NCBI RefSeq assembly: GCF_032341995.1
Contig: NZ_CP135439.1
Span: forward strand, 2,232,001-2,296,000
Direction: 5' to 3'
Source of the DNA: Domibacillus sp. DTU_2020_1001157_1_SI_ALB_TIR_016
GTDB taxonomy: Bacteria; Bacillota; Bacilli; Bacillales; Domibacillaceae
DNA: 64,000 nt
The translations under genes were made by a program, and so were the position numbers. Numbering within the stretch: the stretch's first letter is position 1; the number at the start of each line of letters is the position of its first letter. This document shows, in pieces, positions 20,786 through 29,208 of the stretch. Under the pieces are notes generated by a model. That model saw only the letters and a program-made list of their open reading frames with translations, was not told the origin of the DNA and did not search any database.

Positions 20786-21262
20786 CTACTTTCCTGCAGT
20801 TTTGTTAAATTTAAGTGCAAGCTGCACTTCCGTTACCCCAATATGAAGCATTTTTGCGATTTCTTCCTCTGTCATTCCCTGCTCTCTCATATCCGCTATT
20901 TTTTTCGACTGCGGCACTTCCTTTTCTGTATTTCTTTCTACTTGGACTGTTTTCATCCCCGTATAGGCTTTTGCCGCAGCTTTTCGAGGCGTGAGCGGGG
21001 GCAGTGGCTTTTCCCTGGGCTCCGGGTCTTTAGCATTTGGTTTTTTTGCCGGAGGAATACTTCCCAATTTCGCAATAAGCTGCTCATTTTCTTCTTTTAT
21101 TTCTATTAGGAAGGCCGTCATCATTTCTTCCATATCCTTTGCGGCCTGCTTTGCTTTTTTCTCCGAGTCGCTGATTTTGTTCTGCCGCTGGAAAAGGATA
21201 ATCAGGGCAAATAAGCTCATCGCATGAATTAAAAAAGAAATGGTGATTAAAAATATTGTCAT
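20786..21262 (-). CDS. swrB: Swarming motility protein SwrB
   Basis: 158 residues. One N-terminal membrane helix (about 3-24), a charged coiled-coil region, a Pro/Lys-rich linker and a C-terminal helix-turn-helix-like segment (MREQGMTEEEIAKMLHIGV). In B. subtilis SwrB, SwrB activates assembly of the flagellar export apparatus and is needed for swarming. Here it overlaps the upstream 101-codon gene by four bases and lies two genes from sigD, the same setting. Confidence 0.85.
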   Translation of the reverse strand: MTIFLITISFLIHAMSLFALIILFQRQNKISDSEKKAKQAAKDMEEMMTAFLIEIKEENEQLIAKLGSIPPAKKPNAKDPEPREKPLPPLTPRKAAAKAYTGMKTVQVERNTEKEVPQSKKIADMREQGMTEEEIAKMLHIGVTEVQLALKFNKTAGK

Positions 21263-21564
21263 ACGTCCCTCTTACCCGCTAAAGTTGATCTGCTCCCCTT
21301 TATAAGGATGGGCATATCCCATCTTCTGCGGATTTCTTTTTTCTTTTTCTGTTTGTTTTGCTGCTCTTCGCCACCCTGCCCGCCTGTTTGGTTGCTTTGA
21401 TGACTCCCAGCTGCCACCGTCCCTTTCCCCTTCATTTCTTTGACGGCTTTATGCTGTATATGCTGCTGGGCAACAAAAAAGGGCTGCTGACGGTCTTGAG
21501 CCGGCTTTGCTCCTTCAAATGTACGTGGAAGCGCCACCTGCATTTCAATTGATTTAAAATCCAT
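21259..21564 (-). CDS. Small conserved protein between sigD and swrB
   Basis: 101 residues. The start MDFKSIEMQVALPRTFEGAK resembles small proteins encoded next to sigD in many Bacillus species. The rest is Gln/Lys/Gly-rich and looks disordered, with no membrane segment. Function not known. Start ATG at 21564, 25 bases after sigD; the end overlaps swrB by four bases, so it is clearly part of this short operon. Confidence 0.75.
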   Translation of the reverse strand: MDFKSIEMQVALPRTFEGAKPAQDRQQPFFVAQQHIQHKAVKEMKGKGTVAAGSHQSNQTGGQGGEEQQNKQKKKKEIRRRWDMPILIKGSRSTLAGKRDV

Positions 21565-21589
21565 TTAGCAGCCCCCGCTGCATCCATAT

Positions 21590-22351
21590 TTAATGCTTTA
21601 AGAGCTGCTGCTTCAACTTAAAAAGAGCTTTTGAATGGATTTGTGAGATTCGTGAAGTGGATAAGTTTAATACCTCGCCAATTTCCGTAAGCGTCAATTC
21701 TTCTTTATAAAAGAGATCAATCACCAGCTGCTCTTTATCTGTTAACTTTTTGATTTGCGCGGATAGCTCCTGAATCTGCTCCTGCTTGACCATTTCTTCC
21801 TCAGGTGTTTTGGTGCGCGGGTCTTTCAGCACAAACCCTCCTGCTTCCGGCTGATCAGGATCCTGCGCCTGTTCATCCATAGACAGTACATGAGAAAAAA
21901 AATGTTCCGCCATTGTATCTTGAATGTCGGCCACAGACATGCCAAGTTCGTCAGCTACCTCTTCAGGTGTAGCAACACGTAAATATTTCTGTTCAAGCAT
22001 CGAAGAAGCTGCTTCAATTTTTTTGGATTTTTCTCTCGTTGCCCGCGGCAGCCAGTCCTCTTTTCTGAGACCGTCTAAAATGGCGCCACGAATCCGAAAA
22101 GAAGCATAGGTGTCAAACTTTAAATCTCGTGATGGTTCAAACTTCAGCAGAGCATCATAAAGCCCTGTCATTCCATAGCTCGCTATTTCTTCCCTGCTTA
22201 CTGTTTTTGGGAGAGCTGCTCCAATACGCCGACAATGAAATGTGACAAGCGGCATATAACGAGCTACCAGTGCATCTCCAGCATCGGGATGCTGTTCCTG
22301 CTTCCATCTTTCCCATAGTTTTTGTTCATCTTCAGGCATTTTTTGCGCCAT
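21590..22351 (-). CDS. sigD: RNA polymerase sigma-D factor (FliA/WhiG family)
   Basis: 253 residues. Directs transcription of late flagellar, chemotaxis and autolysin genes. Region 2: LKFEPSRDLKFDTYASFRIR with GAILDGLRKEDWLPR; region 3: LRVATPEEVADELGM; region 4: LTDKEQLVIDLFYKEELTL and the helix-turn-helix EIGEVLNLSTSRISQIHSKA. ATG at 22351 with GGAGAGG. Unlike the usual fla/che layout, a terminator and a promoter-like sequence separate it from cheD. Confidence 0.97.
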   Translation of the reverse strand: MAQKMPEDEQKLWERWKQEQHPDAGDALVARYMPLVTFHCRRIGAALPKTVSREEIASYGMTGLYDALLKFEPSRDLKFDTYASFRIRGAILDGLRKEDWLPRATREKSKKIEAASSMLEQKYLRVATPEEVADELGMSVADIQDTMAEHFFSHVLSMDEQAQDPDQPEAGGFVLKDPRTKTPEEEMVKQEQIQELSAQIKKLTDKEQLVIDLFYKEELTLTEIGEVLNLSTSRISQIHSKALFKLKQQLLKH

Positions 22352-22402
22352 TGAACCTCTCCTTCCGGCGTACGACTACAACACGCTGCAAGTCTTTCTT
22401 TT

Positions 22403-22431
22403 ATTCTAATGAAAAGTATTTCTTTTGCCAA
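22403..22431 (-). promoter_or_regulatory. Predicted sigma-A promoter of sigD
   Basis: Minus strand TTGGCA (22426-22431), a 17-base spacer and TAGAAT (22403-22408). It lies just downstream of the cheD terminator. Predicted transcript start is near 22396, about 45 bases before the sigD ATG. Confidence 0.65.
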
Positions 22432-22439
22432 CAATATAC

Positions 22440-22473
22440 ACTAAAAAGCAGCGGCCATCAGTCCGCTGCTCAC
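22440..22473 (-). terminator. Terminator after cheD
   Basis: Minus strand AGCAGCGG, an eight-base loop, CCGCTGCT, then TTTTTA. It lies six bases past the cheD stop codon and would end the fla/che transcript before sigD. Confidence 0.8.
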
Positions 22474-22478
22474 TCGAA

Positions 22479-22979
22479 TTAAATCTTTTGTTCGCCCTTA
22501 TTAACCGTCCGAATATGCAAAAGAAACGTCATTGGATCGAATTCAATCGTTCTGCCGCTGCTGCCGCCGGTATCTTCTGAAAGAATAGGAATATGGGCTT
22601 TTTGCAGCTGTTCTTTTACAGCAGCTACATTCCTGGGGCCAATTTTCATTAAATCAGAACCTGATTTAAATTGAAACATCTGGGCGCCTCCCGCTATTTT
22701 CGCCTTCAGGCGGCCTGGACGGACCCCCTGTTTTGCAAGCTCCGCAATCAGCGCTTGAATACCCGTATCGGCAAATTTGGCTTTATTTTTAATATCAGCT
22801 TTGGCAAGATTGGAATCCGGAAGCATCACATGGACCATTCCCGCTATGTGTGACACTTCATCGTAAAGAACAACCCCGACACAGGAGCCGAGCCCGGAAG
22901 TTCGAATCATATTCGGCGGCTTGACAATATTCATGTCCGCAATACCGACTTTGATGATTTCACCTATTTTATTTATCAT
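22479..22979 (-). CDS. cheD: Chemoreceptor glutamine deamidase CheD
   Basis: 166 residues, the same as B. subtilis CheD. Deamidates receptor glutamines and partners CheC. Seen: the catalytic Cys in IRTSGLGSCVGVVLYDE, the His in IAGMVHVMLPDSN, and the conserved KIAGGAQMF segment. The frame is open upstream to 23072, but the ATG at 22979 gives the family length and overlaps cheC by 11 bases. Confidence 0.95.
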   Translation of the reverse strand: MINKIGEIIKVGIADMNIVKPPNMIRTSGLGSCVGVVLYDEVSHIAGMVHVMLPDSNLAKADIKNKAKFADTGIQALIAELAKQGVRPGRLKAKIAGGAQMFQFKSGSDLMKIGPRNVAAVKEQLQKAHIPILSEDTGGSSGRTIEFDPMTFLLHIRTVNKGEQKI

Positions 22980-23610
22980 AGCCTGCACCAAGCGCTTTAA
23001 ACAAAATAGGAAAAGAATCCGGTGACAGAAGAAGAAAGAAATGGCCTTTGACCGTTTCAACGTCCCCCTCATCCGTTTCCGTTAAAATCGTATCAATGAC
23101 GATGGTATAATCGCTGTATTGAGAGATCTCAAGCAGTCCATAGCTAATGATTGCGCCAAACATATCCACCGCCAGTTCTGGTACGGAAGGCTGCAGCTTG
23201 AGCTGTGTAAAATCTCCCAAAGCAGACAAGTATGAACCAGATAAAATATTGCCCATTTCCTGCATGGCAGAAAAGCCGATCGTATGCGTATCATGTTTGC
23301 GGAATGTAAAGGATTCGTCACCCATTAATTTTTGAATAAAACGATCGGCTTCTTCAACAGCCAGCATAAAAAACATATTGCCGCCTGCTTCCCCTTCAAT
23401 TCGCAGGCTGACACTGACTACTTCTTTTTCAGAGCCGCCGGTTAGCTCCATCATTTCTGCAAAAGGAACAATCCGGACGTTCGGGACCTTCATGTCGATT
23501 TTCCGGTTTAATAAAGTGGAAAGGGACGTCGCCGCATGACCTGCTCCTATATTGCCTACTTCTTTTAAAATATCAAGGTGAATGGGTTGAATTCTATCAA
23601 TATAATTCAT
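22969..23610 (-). CDS. cheC: CheY-P phosphatase CheC
   Basis: 213 residues. Two phosphatase motifs of the CheC/FliY/CheX family are visible: LDILKEVGNIGAGHAATSLS near the N-terminus and FSAMQEMGNILSGSYLSAL in the middle. Dephosphorylates CheY-P, stimulated by CheD. ATG at 23610, ten bases after cheW. Confidence 0.95.
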   Translation of the reverse strand: MNYIDRIQPIHLDILKEVGNIGAGHAATSLSTLLNRKIDMKVPNVRIVPFAEMMELTGGSEKEVVSVSLRIEGEAGGNMFFMLAVEEADRFIQKLMGDESFTFRKHDTHTIGFSAMQEMGNILSGSYLSALGDFTQLKLQPSVPELAVDMFGAIISYGLLEISQYSDYTIVIDTILTETDEGDVETVKGHFFLLLSPDSFPILFKALGAGYDK

Positions 23611-23620
23611 TGCAGCAGCC

Positions 23621-24058
23621 TTAGTTGAAAATCTTTTGCAGGCTCAGCATAATAAGCAGCCTTTTTTCAAGTTTTGCTACACCTGTTATATACTCATCTC
23701 CAAGTGAGCCTACCACTTCGGGCTGAGGCTCAATGGCATCTACTGGAATATCAAGTACGTCGTTGGCACCGTCTACAACCAGTCCCACCTCAATATCATC
23801 GAAAGAAGCAATAATAATACGGGTTGATTCATCATATTGTTTATCCGACAAGCCGAAACGGCTGCGGAGGTCAATAATCGGCGTTACAACCCCTCTTAAA
23901 TTAATAACCCCTTTTACAAAAGGAACTGTTCCCGGGACACGTGTAATATGCATTAACTTCTCAATAGAATAAACCTGGTGAACGGGAAGTGCATATTCTT
24001 TATCTACCAGCTGAAAAGCTATCACTTTTACTGTTTTAGATGCAAGGGTTTCACTCAT
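23621..24058 (-). CDS. cheW: Chemotaxis coupling protein CheW
   Basis: 145 residues. Links receptors to CheA. Seen: VIAFQLVDKEYALPVHQV, the RVPGTVPFVKGVINLRG segment and PIIDLRSRFGL, all typical of the CheW SH3-like double barrel. The ATG at 24058 (MSETLASK) has a TAAGGAGG site; a GTG at 24067 overlaps that site and is unlikely. Confidence 0.95.
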   Translation of the reverse strand: MSETLASKTVKVIAFQLVDKEYALPVHQVYSIEKLMHITRVPGTVPFVKGVINLRGVVTPIIDLRSRFGLSDKQYDESTRIIIASFDDIEVGLVVDGANDVLDIPVDAIEPQPEVVGSLGDEYITGVAKLEKRLLIMLSLQKIFN

Positions 24059-24071
24059 TTGATGCACCTCC

Positions 24072-26111
24072 TTATTTAATCAGCGCATTGCAATCTACAA
24101 TCAGCGCTACTTGTCCGTCTCCGAGTATAGTCGCGCCGGAGATCGCAAAAACATTTGATAAATAGTTTCCGAGTGATTTAAGCACTACTTCCTGTTGTCC
24201 GATAAATGAATCTACCACTAATCCAGCCATCTTTTCCCCTTTGCGGACGAGGACAACAGAGTAAAAACGGTCGTCATCTTCTTCATGCGGCACAGAGAAA
24301 ATATCCTTTAAAAACAAAAGAGGTACTACCTTTCCACGGAAATCAATGACCTGCTGGTTATGCGCATTCATAATATCTTCTTTTTTGACAATCGCCGTTT
24401 CGATAATAGAAGACAAAGGAATGGCATATTTTTCTTTTTTCGCTTCGACGAGCATAACAGAAATAATCGATAGTGTCAGCGGCAGCTGAATGGAGAAGAT
24501 GGAGCCTGCTCCTTCTTGAGAATCGATCGTAATGGAGCCGCCCAGCGATTCAATGGTCGTTTTCACAACATCCAACCCTACGCCGCGTCCCGATAAATCA
24601 GAAATCACTTCAGCTGTTGAGAAACCAGATGCCATAATGAGCTCAAAAATCTGGCGGTCTGTCATTCCTAGTGCCTGCTCTTCTGTTACGATTCCTTTAT
24701 CAAGCGCTTTTTGAAGAACGCGGTCTTTATTGATCCCGGCCCCGTCATCTTCAATTTCAATAAATACATGGTTGCCGCTATGGTACGCTTTCAGCTTGAT
24801 CGTTCCTTCAGCCGGCTTGCCTTTTGAAAGACGGACTTCCGGCATCTCGATTCCGTGATCTCCCGCATTCCGAATTAAGTGAACGAGTGGATCGCCAATT
24901 TCATCGATCACCGTACGGTCAAGTTCTGTTTCCGCACCGATAATTTCCAAGTTGATTTGCTTTCCTAAATCCCGTGATAATTGACGGACCAGCTTTGGAA
25001 AACGGTTGAACACTGTTTCTACCGGAACCATGCGCATGTTTAAGATAATATTTTGCAAGTCTCCTGAAATACGTGACATACGTTCTACAGTTTCATTCAG
25101 CTCGGTATGATTTAACTCTGCCGAAATAGATTCAAGCCGTCCCCGGTCAATCACAAGCTCTTCAAATAAGTTCATTAAAATATCAAGGCGCTCAATATTT
25201 ACCCGAATGGTTTTATTAGAGGCAGCCTGCTTCGGCGATTTGGCTTCGCCTTTTTCTGCCTCTGCCGGCTGTTTCTTAGCTGCTTCCTGTGCAGCACTGT
25301 CCAGTTTTGGCTGAGGCGCTGCAGGCGGTGAGGAAGCGGGCTTCATTTTCGGCTCGGTTACAGAAGTAATTTCTGTTACCTGCACCCGCTCTACTTCAGA
25401 CACTTTCTTTATTTTTTCTCCAATATCGCCTGCCGGTTCTTTTGTAATAAGTGTGACCGTAAAGGTTTCATCAAATTTTTCTTCTTCCAGCTGCTCAGAG
25501 GAAGGAGAGCTTTTGATCACTTCTCCACATTTCTCAAGCACCTCAAACACCATAAATACACGCGCGGCTTTTAATACACAATCCGCTCGAAGTGAAACGG
25601 CGATCTCCAAACAAGTGAATCCCTGCTCTTTTGATTGATTAATCACTGTCCATTCAAATTCGTCATATGAAAGAGCGGCTGCGGGCTGGGAAGCCATGGG
25701 AGCCTCGGGAGCTTCAACCGCTGCTGCTGCTTCTCCCTGTTCAATAATCAGAAGTTTTTCTACAATAGCTGAAACGTCCCTTTTGCCGTCTCCTCCTGCC
25801 GCAATATCTTCTACCATTGCTTCAAGGTCATCTACAGAAGAAAAAACCGTATCCATTATTTCCAAGGATACAGATATTTGATGGTTACGAATTGCATCAA
25901 GGACGTTCTCCAATTTATGGGTTAAATTGGCCAAATCTTCATATCCCATCGTTGCAGACATCCCTTTTAACGTATGGGCGGAGCGGAAAATTTCATTTAC
26001 AATCGCGATATTTTCCGGATCTTTCTCTAATTCAAGCAAATGCTCGCTCATTGCTTGAAGATGTTCTTTGCTTTCATCAATAAAAATTTCTAAATACTGA
26101 TTTGTATCCAT
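24072..26111 (-). CDS. cheA: Chemotaxis sensor histidine kinase CheA
   Basis: 679 residues. Autophosphorylates and passes phosphate to CheY and CheB. Order: P1 with phospho-acceptor His46 (SAHTLKGMSATMGY), P2 CheY-binding region (~150-255), a Pro/Ala/Lys-rich linker, P3 dimerisation, P4 ATPase with HLIRNAGDHGIE (N box), EDDGAGINKDRV (G1) and DLSGRGVGLDVVKT (G2), and P5 CheW-like domain at the end. Six bases follow cheB. Confidence 0.97.
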   Translation of the reverse strand: MDTNQYLEIFIDESKEHLQAMSEHLLELEKDPENIAIVNEIFRSAHTLKGMSATMGYEDLANLTHKLENVLDAIRNHQISVSLEIMDTVFSSVDDLEAMVEDIAAGGDGKRDVSAIVEKLLIIEQGEAAAAVEAPEAPMASQPAAALSYDEFEWTVINQSKEQGFTCLEIAVSLRADCVLKAARVFMVFEVLEKCGEVIKSSPSSEQLEEEKFDETFTVTLITKEPAGDIGEKIKKVSEVERVQVTEITSVTEPKMKPASSPPAAPQPKLDSAAQEAAKKQPAEAEKGEAKSPKQAASNKTIRVNIERLDILMNLFEELVIDRGRLESISAELNHTELNETVERMSRISGDLQNIILNMRMVPVETVFNRFPKLVRQLSRDLGKQINLEIIGAETELDRTVIDEIGDPLVHLIRNAGDHGIEMPEVRLSKGKPAEGTIKLKAYHSGNHVFIEIEDDGAGINKDRVLQKALDKGIVTEEQALGMTDRQIFELIMASGFSTAEVISDLSGRGVGLDVVKTTIESLGGSITIDSQEGAGSIFSIQLPLTLSIISVMLVEAKKEKYAIPLSSIIETAIVKKEDIMNAHNQQVIDFRGKVVPLLFLKDIFSVPHEEDDDRFYSVVLVRKGEKMAGLVVDSFIGQQEVVLKSLGNYLSNVFAISGATILGDGQVALIVDCNALIK

Positions 26112-26117
26112 ACGTGT

Positions 26118-27209
26118 TCACCTCTTATTGTATACGTGCTTAACAATGGCTGAAGCAATCTCGTCGACCGGCACTACATCATCAACAAGGTGTGTTGCAA
26201 TGGCCGCTTTCGGCATCCCATATACCACACATGTTTCTTTCGCTTCCGCAATAGCCTTCACAGTTCCGGTTTCTTTTAATGTAATAAGCCCTTCCGCTCC
26301 GTCCGACCCCATTCCAGTCATAATGACTGCTGTTTTTTCAAGGTCGTGTATAGCGGCGGCAGAACGGAATGTCGCATTGGCTGCAGGACGGTGTCCGCCT
26401 TCCGGAGGCAATTCATCTAATGCAATAACGGTGGATGTCCCTGTTTTTTTCAAACGCAGATGCTTTCCACCCGGTGCGATATACACTGTGCCATTTTGCA
26501 GAATTTCACCATCTTTGCCTTCTTTCACCCGAATTTCGGACAATGAATCAAGCCTGTCTGACAAAGACTTTGTAAAACCAGGCGGCATATGCTGAACAAT
26601 CACGACCGGTGCCGGAAGCGAGGCTGGAAGTTTAGTCACTACATGCTGCAAGGCGCGCGGCCCTCCAGTAGAAGTCGCAATCAAAACCAGTTTATTCATT
26701 TTTTTGCTTCGAACCTGGGGACGCACAGTGTTTGTCTCTGTATATTCGCTCTCAGCCGGAGGAGAAATAACAGCAGTTTTTTTTAATATAGCGGGCTGCA
26801 TGCTGATATTTGCTTTTGATGCACCCAGTACTTTTTCAATCAGGACATCTTTAATTTTGTGAAGATCGAGCGAGATCGTTCCTGATGGTTTTGCAATAAA
26901 ATCAACTGCACCAAGCTCAATCGCTTTCAGTGTTGTTTCCGTTCCTTCTTTTGTTAAGCTAGACAACATCACCACTGGACACGGCTGCTTTTCCATAATG
27001 GCTTTTAAAGCCTCCAGCCCATCCATTTCCGGCATTTCAACATCAAGAGTGATCACATCTGGTTTAAGCTCCAGTGCTTTTTTTACACCATCTCGTCCAT
27101 TTCGGCCAAAAGCTATCACTTCAAGCTGAGGATGTTCAGATAAAAACTCGGAAATCAACTTTCTCATAAAAGCGGAGTCATCCACTACAAGAACCCTTTT
27201 TGCGTTCAT
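26118..27209 (-). CDS. cheB: Receptor methylesterase / deamidase CheB
   Basis: 363 residues. N-terminal receiver domain with acidic pocket D10-D11 and phospho-acceptor D56, a linker, then the methylesterase domain with catalytic Ser in ATSTGGPRALQ, His in VQHMPPGFTKSL and Asp in TGMGSDGAEGL. Removes methyl groups from chemoreceptors for adaptation. Overlaps flhG by four bases (ATGA). Confidence 0.97.
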   Translation of the reverse strand: MNAKRVLVVDDSAFMRKLISEFLSEHPQLEVIAFGRNGRDGVKKALELKPDVITLDVEMPEMDGLEALKAIMEKQPCPVVMLSSLTKEGTETTLKAIELGAVDFIAKPSGTISLDLHKIKDVLIEKVLGASKANISMQPAILKKTAVISPPAESEYTETNTVRPQVRSKKMNKLVLIATSTGGPRALQHVVTKLPASLPAPVVIVQHMPPGFTKSLSDRLDSLSEIRVKEGKDGEILQNGTVYIAPGGKHLRLKKTGTSTVIALDELPPEGGHRPAANATFRSAAAIHDLEKTAVIMTGMGSDGAEGLITLKETGTVKAIAEAKETCVVYGMPKAAIATHLVDDVVPVDEIASAIVKHVYNKR

Positions 27210-28096
27210 TCGTCCCCTCCTCTTTCTGTAAAGAAGCGGCGCAGCTTACTTATAAAACGGGACCCTTCCTTGAAGGTTCCCTTTGGCTCCTCTGCGTATT
27301 GATGCACAATTTGCTCAAAAGAAAATGAGATTTTTGCTTTTGGAAAGGAGAGAAGAAATGGCTGCCCCATTTTTACTGCTTTTCTCACTGCAGAATCTTC
27401 CGGAATGGTTCCAAGAAAAATGGGCTTTACATTTAAAAACCGATGCATCGTACTGCCCAAACGCCCAGCGGTTTCCTGACCTTCTTTTCTCGATTCCACC
27501 CGGTTACAAATTAAATAAAAGATCTTTTGCGGATCGCGCATGTGAATAAATTTCATCATAGAGTACGCATCCGTCATAGCAGTTGGTTCAGGCGTCGTAA
27601 CTGTCAGCACTTCATCGACTGCTTGGAGAATATTTAAGCTTTCTTTTGTAGCCCCTGCTCCCATGTCGAAAATGAGAAAGTCAAATCCTGCTATCAGTGA
27701 CTGAAGTCCTGAAATCCATTTTTCTTGATAAGCTTCTTTCCATTCGAACAGGGACGAAAAAGCAGAACCCCCGTGAATGTAAGAAAGCCCCGCAGGTCCA
27801 GCTTGAATAAGCTGAGTAAGCGGAAAGTCCCTTTCAAAAAAATCAACAATCGATAATGAGGGGTTGCCATTAATTAAATGATAAATATTACCCATACCAA
27901 TGTCCATATCAAATAGCAAAACTTTTTTATTTATTTTTGCAAGCCCGACCGCTAAATTAACAGAAATGTTTGTTTTTCCAACACCGCCCTTGCCGCTGAC
28001 AATGGCCAGCGTTCGAGCCGCTTTTTGATTATAAGGTCTTGACTGGAATGACTTTTGCATCATTTTTTGGCGAAGCAGCTCCGCTTGGTCTTTCAT
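27206..28096 (-). CDS. flhG: MinD-like flagellar number/placement ATPase FlhG (YlxH)
   Basis: 296 residues. The deviant Walker A motif VSGKGGVGKTNISVNLA is near residue 33; switch regions DMDIGMGN and FDMGAGATKESL follow. A MinD/ParA-type ATPase that acts with FlhF on flagellar positioning and C-ring assembly. The N-terminal QAELLRQKM stretch fits the FlhF-activating helix. Overlaps flhF and cheB by four bases each. Confidence 0.95.
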   Translation of the reverse strand: MKDQAELLRQKMMQKSFQSRPYNQKAARTLAIVSGKGGVGKTNISVNLAVGLAKINKKVLLFDMDIGMGNIYHLINGNPSLSIVDFFERDFPLTQLIQAGPAGLSYIHGGSAFSSLFEWKEAYQEKWISGLQSLIAGFDFLIFDMGAGATKESLNILQAVDEVLTVTTPEPTAMTDAYSMMKFIHMRDPQKIFYLICNRVESRKEGQETAGRLGSTMHRFLNVKPIFLGTIPEDSAVRKAVKMGQPFLLSFPKAKISFSFEQIVHQYAEEPKGTFKEGSRFISKLRRFFTERGGDE

Positions 28097-29208
28097 GCTT
28101 TCCAGTCCTCAAAAATGTAATCTACTAATTGTTCCGTCGAAAGTTTAATCAAGTCATCTGGTACATTTTGACCATTAGAGACAAAAGCGGTATGCCGTTT
28201 ATACGTATACATTAAATTAAGGAGAGCCCCTTTTGTTTTTGTTTCATCAACCTTTGTGAAAATAAATCCATCTATTCGTAAAGATGAGAAATTTTGAATA
28301 ATAGCATGTAAATCTTCTTCTTTCGCTGTTGCACTTAATACGAGGAAATAAGCAGATTCTTCGGGACGCTGCATGATCAAAGACCGAAGATCCGCTACAT
28401 ACTGGCCATCGAGATAGTTGCGCCCTGCTGTATCAATAAAAACAGCGTCAGCCGAGCTCAATTCCTGCATACACTGGTTCATGTCTTCCCTTGAATAAGC
28501 TACTTTCATTGGTGCATTCAAAAGCCCAGAATACGTTTTCAGCTGCTCAATGGCCGCAATCCGGTATGTATCTGTTGTAATAAAAGCTACTTTTCGATTG
28601 AAATCAAGCACCTGCTTTGAAGCAAGCTTTGCAATGGTTGTGGTTTTGCCCACTCCCGTCGGACCGAGTAAATAAGAAAACTTTACTCCGGCTTTGTTTA
28701 ATGAGCCGGAATCCGGCAGACAGCTCTTTAAATAAAGAAGTGTCCACTCCCTTATTTGCCGGGCTGTGGCTGCTTCTTTTTCGGTATGCCATTTTTCGAA
28801 TAAACAGGAAGCCGTTTGGTCAATCCATTCTTTCGCTATTCCATGCCGGCTTAATTGATCAATGGCCGGCTGCAGCATATCCGGATACAAAGCAGAAGAA
28901 GCCGTTGATTTTTGAAGGTCCCGAATCATTTTTTTCATATCGTTCATTTCATTTTTTAATTCTTCAGGAACTATTGAAGCTGGCTTTTCCTGCAAAGCCG
29001 GCCGCTTTACTTCCGGCTGTGCAGGCACAGCAGCGGGTGCAGAATCGATTGCTGCCACCACCTCAATGTTTTTTTTCTTAAATAAGCCGAAAATTCCACC
29101 CGAGTAAACCGTTCTTGACTGCAAAATAACGGCCTGGGCTCCTAATTCTGCTCTGACTTTTTTCATCACTTCCGGCATAGAAGGCGCAAGATATTTTTTT
29201 ACTCTCAT
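28093..29208 (-). CDS. flhF: SRP-type GTPase FlhF, flagellar placement
   Basis: 371 residues. B domain (1-~90), N domain, then the GTPase domain with G1 [18 protein letters not shown]2 TTDTYRIAAIEQLKTY, G3 DTAGRN and G4 TKVDET. Determines where flagella are built, with FlhG as GTPase activator. Overlaps flhA by four bases. Confidence 0.96.
   Translation of the reverse strand: MRVKKYLAPSMPEVMKKVRAELGAQAVILQSRTVYSGGIFGLFKKKNIEVVAAIDSAPAAVPAQPEVKRPALQEKPASIVPEELKNEMNDMKKMIRDLQKSTASSALYPDMLQPAIDQLSRHGIAKEWIDQTASCLFEKWHTEKEAATARQIREWTLLYLKSCLPDSGSLNKAGVKFSYLLGPTGVGKTTTIAKLASKQVLDFNRKVAFITTDTYRIAAIEQLKTYSGLLNAPMKVAYSREDMNQCMQELSSADAVFIDTAGRNYLDGQYVADLRSLIMQRPEESAYFLVLSATAKEEDLHAIIQNFSSLRIDGFIFTKVDETKTKGALLNLMYTYKRHTAFVSNGQNVPDDLIKLSTEQLVDYIFEDWKA

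Noticed and set aside
21200..21600. Possible mobile or foreign origin of the 101-codon gene because of its unusual composition
   Set aside because: Its N-terminus resembles small proteins found at the same place in other Bacillus genomes, and it overlaps swrB as expected for an old operon member.
22979..23072. Extended N-terminus for CheD (open frame to 23072)
   Set aside because: The extra residues overlap cheC, are not seen in the family, and the ATG at 22979 gives the standard 166 residues.
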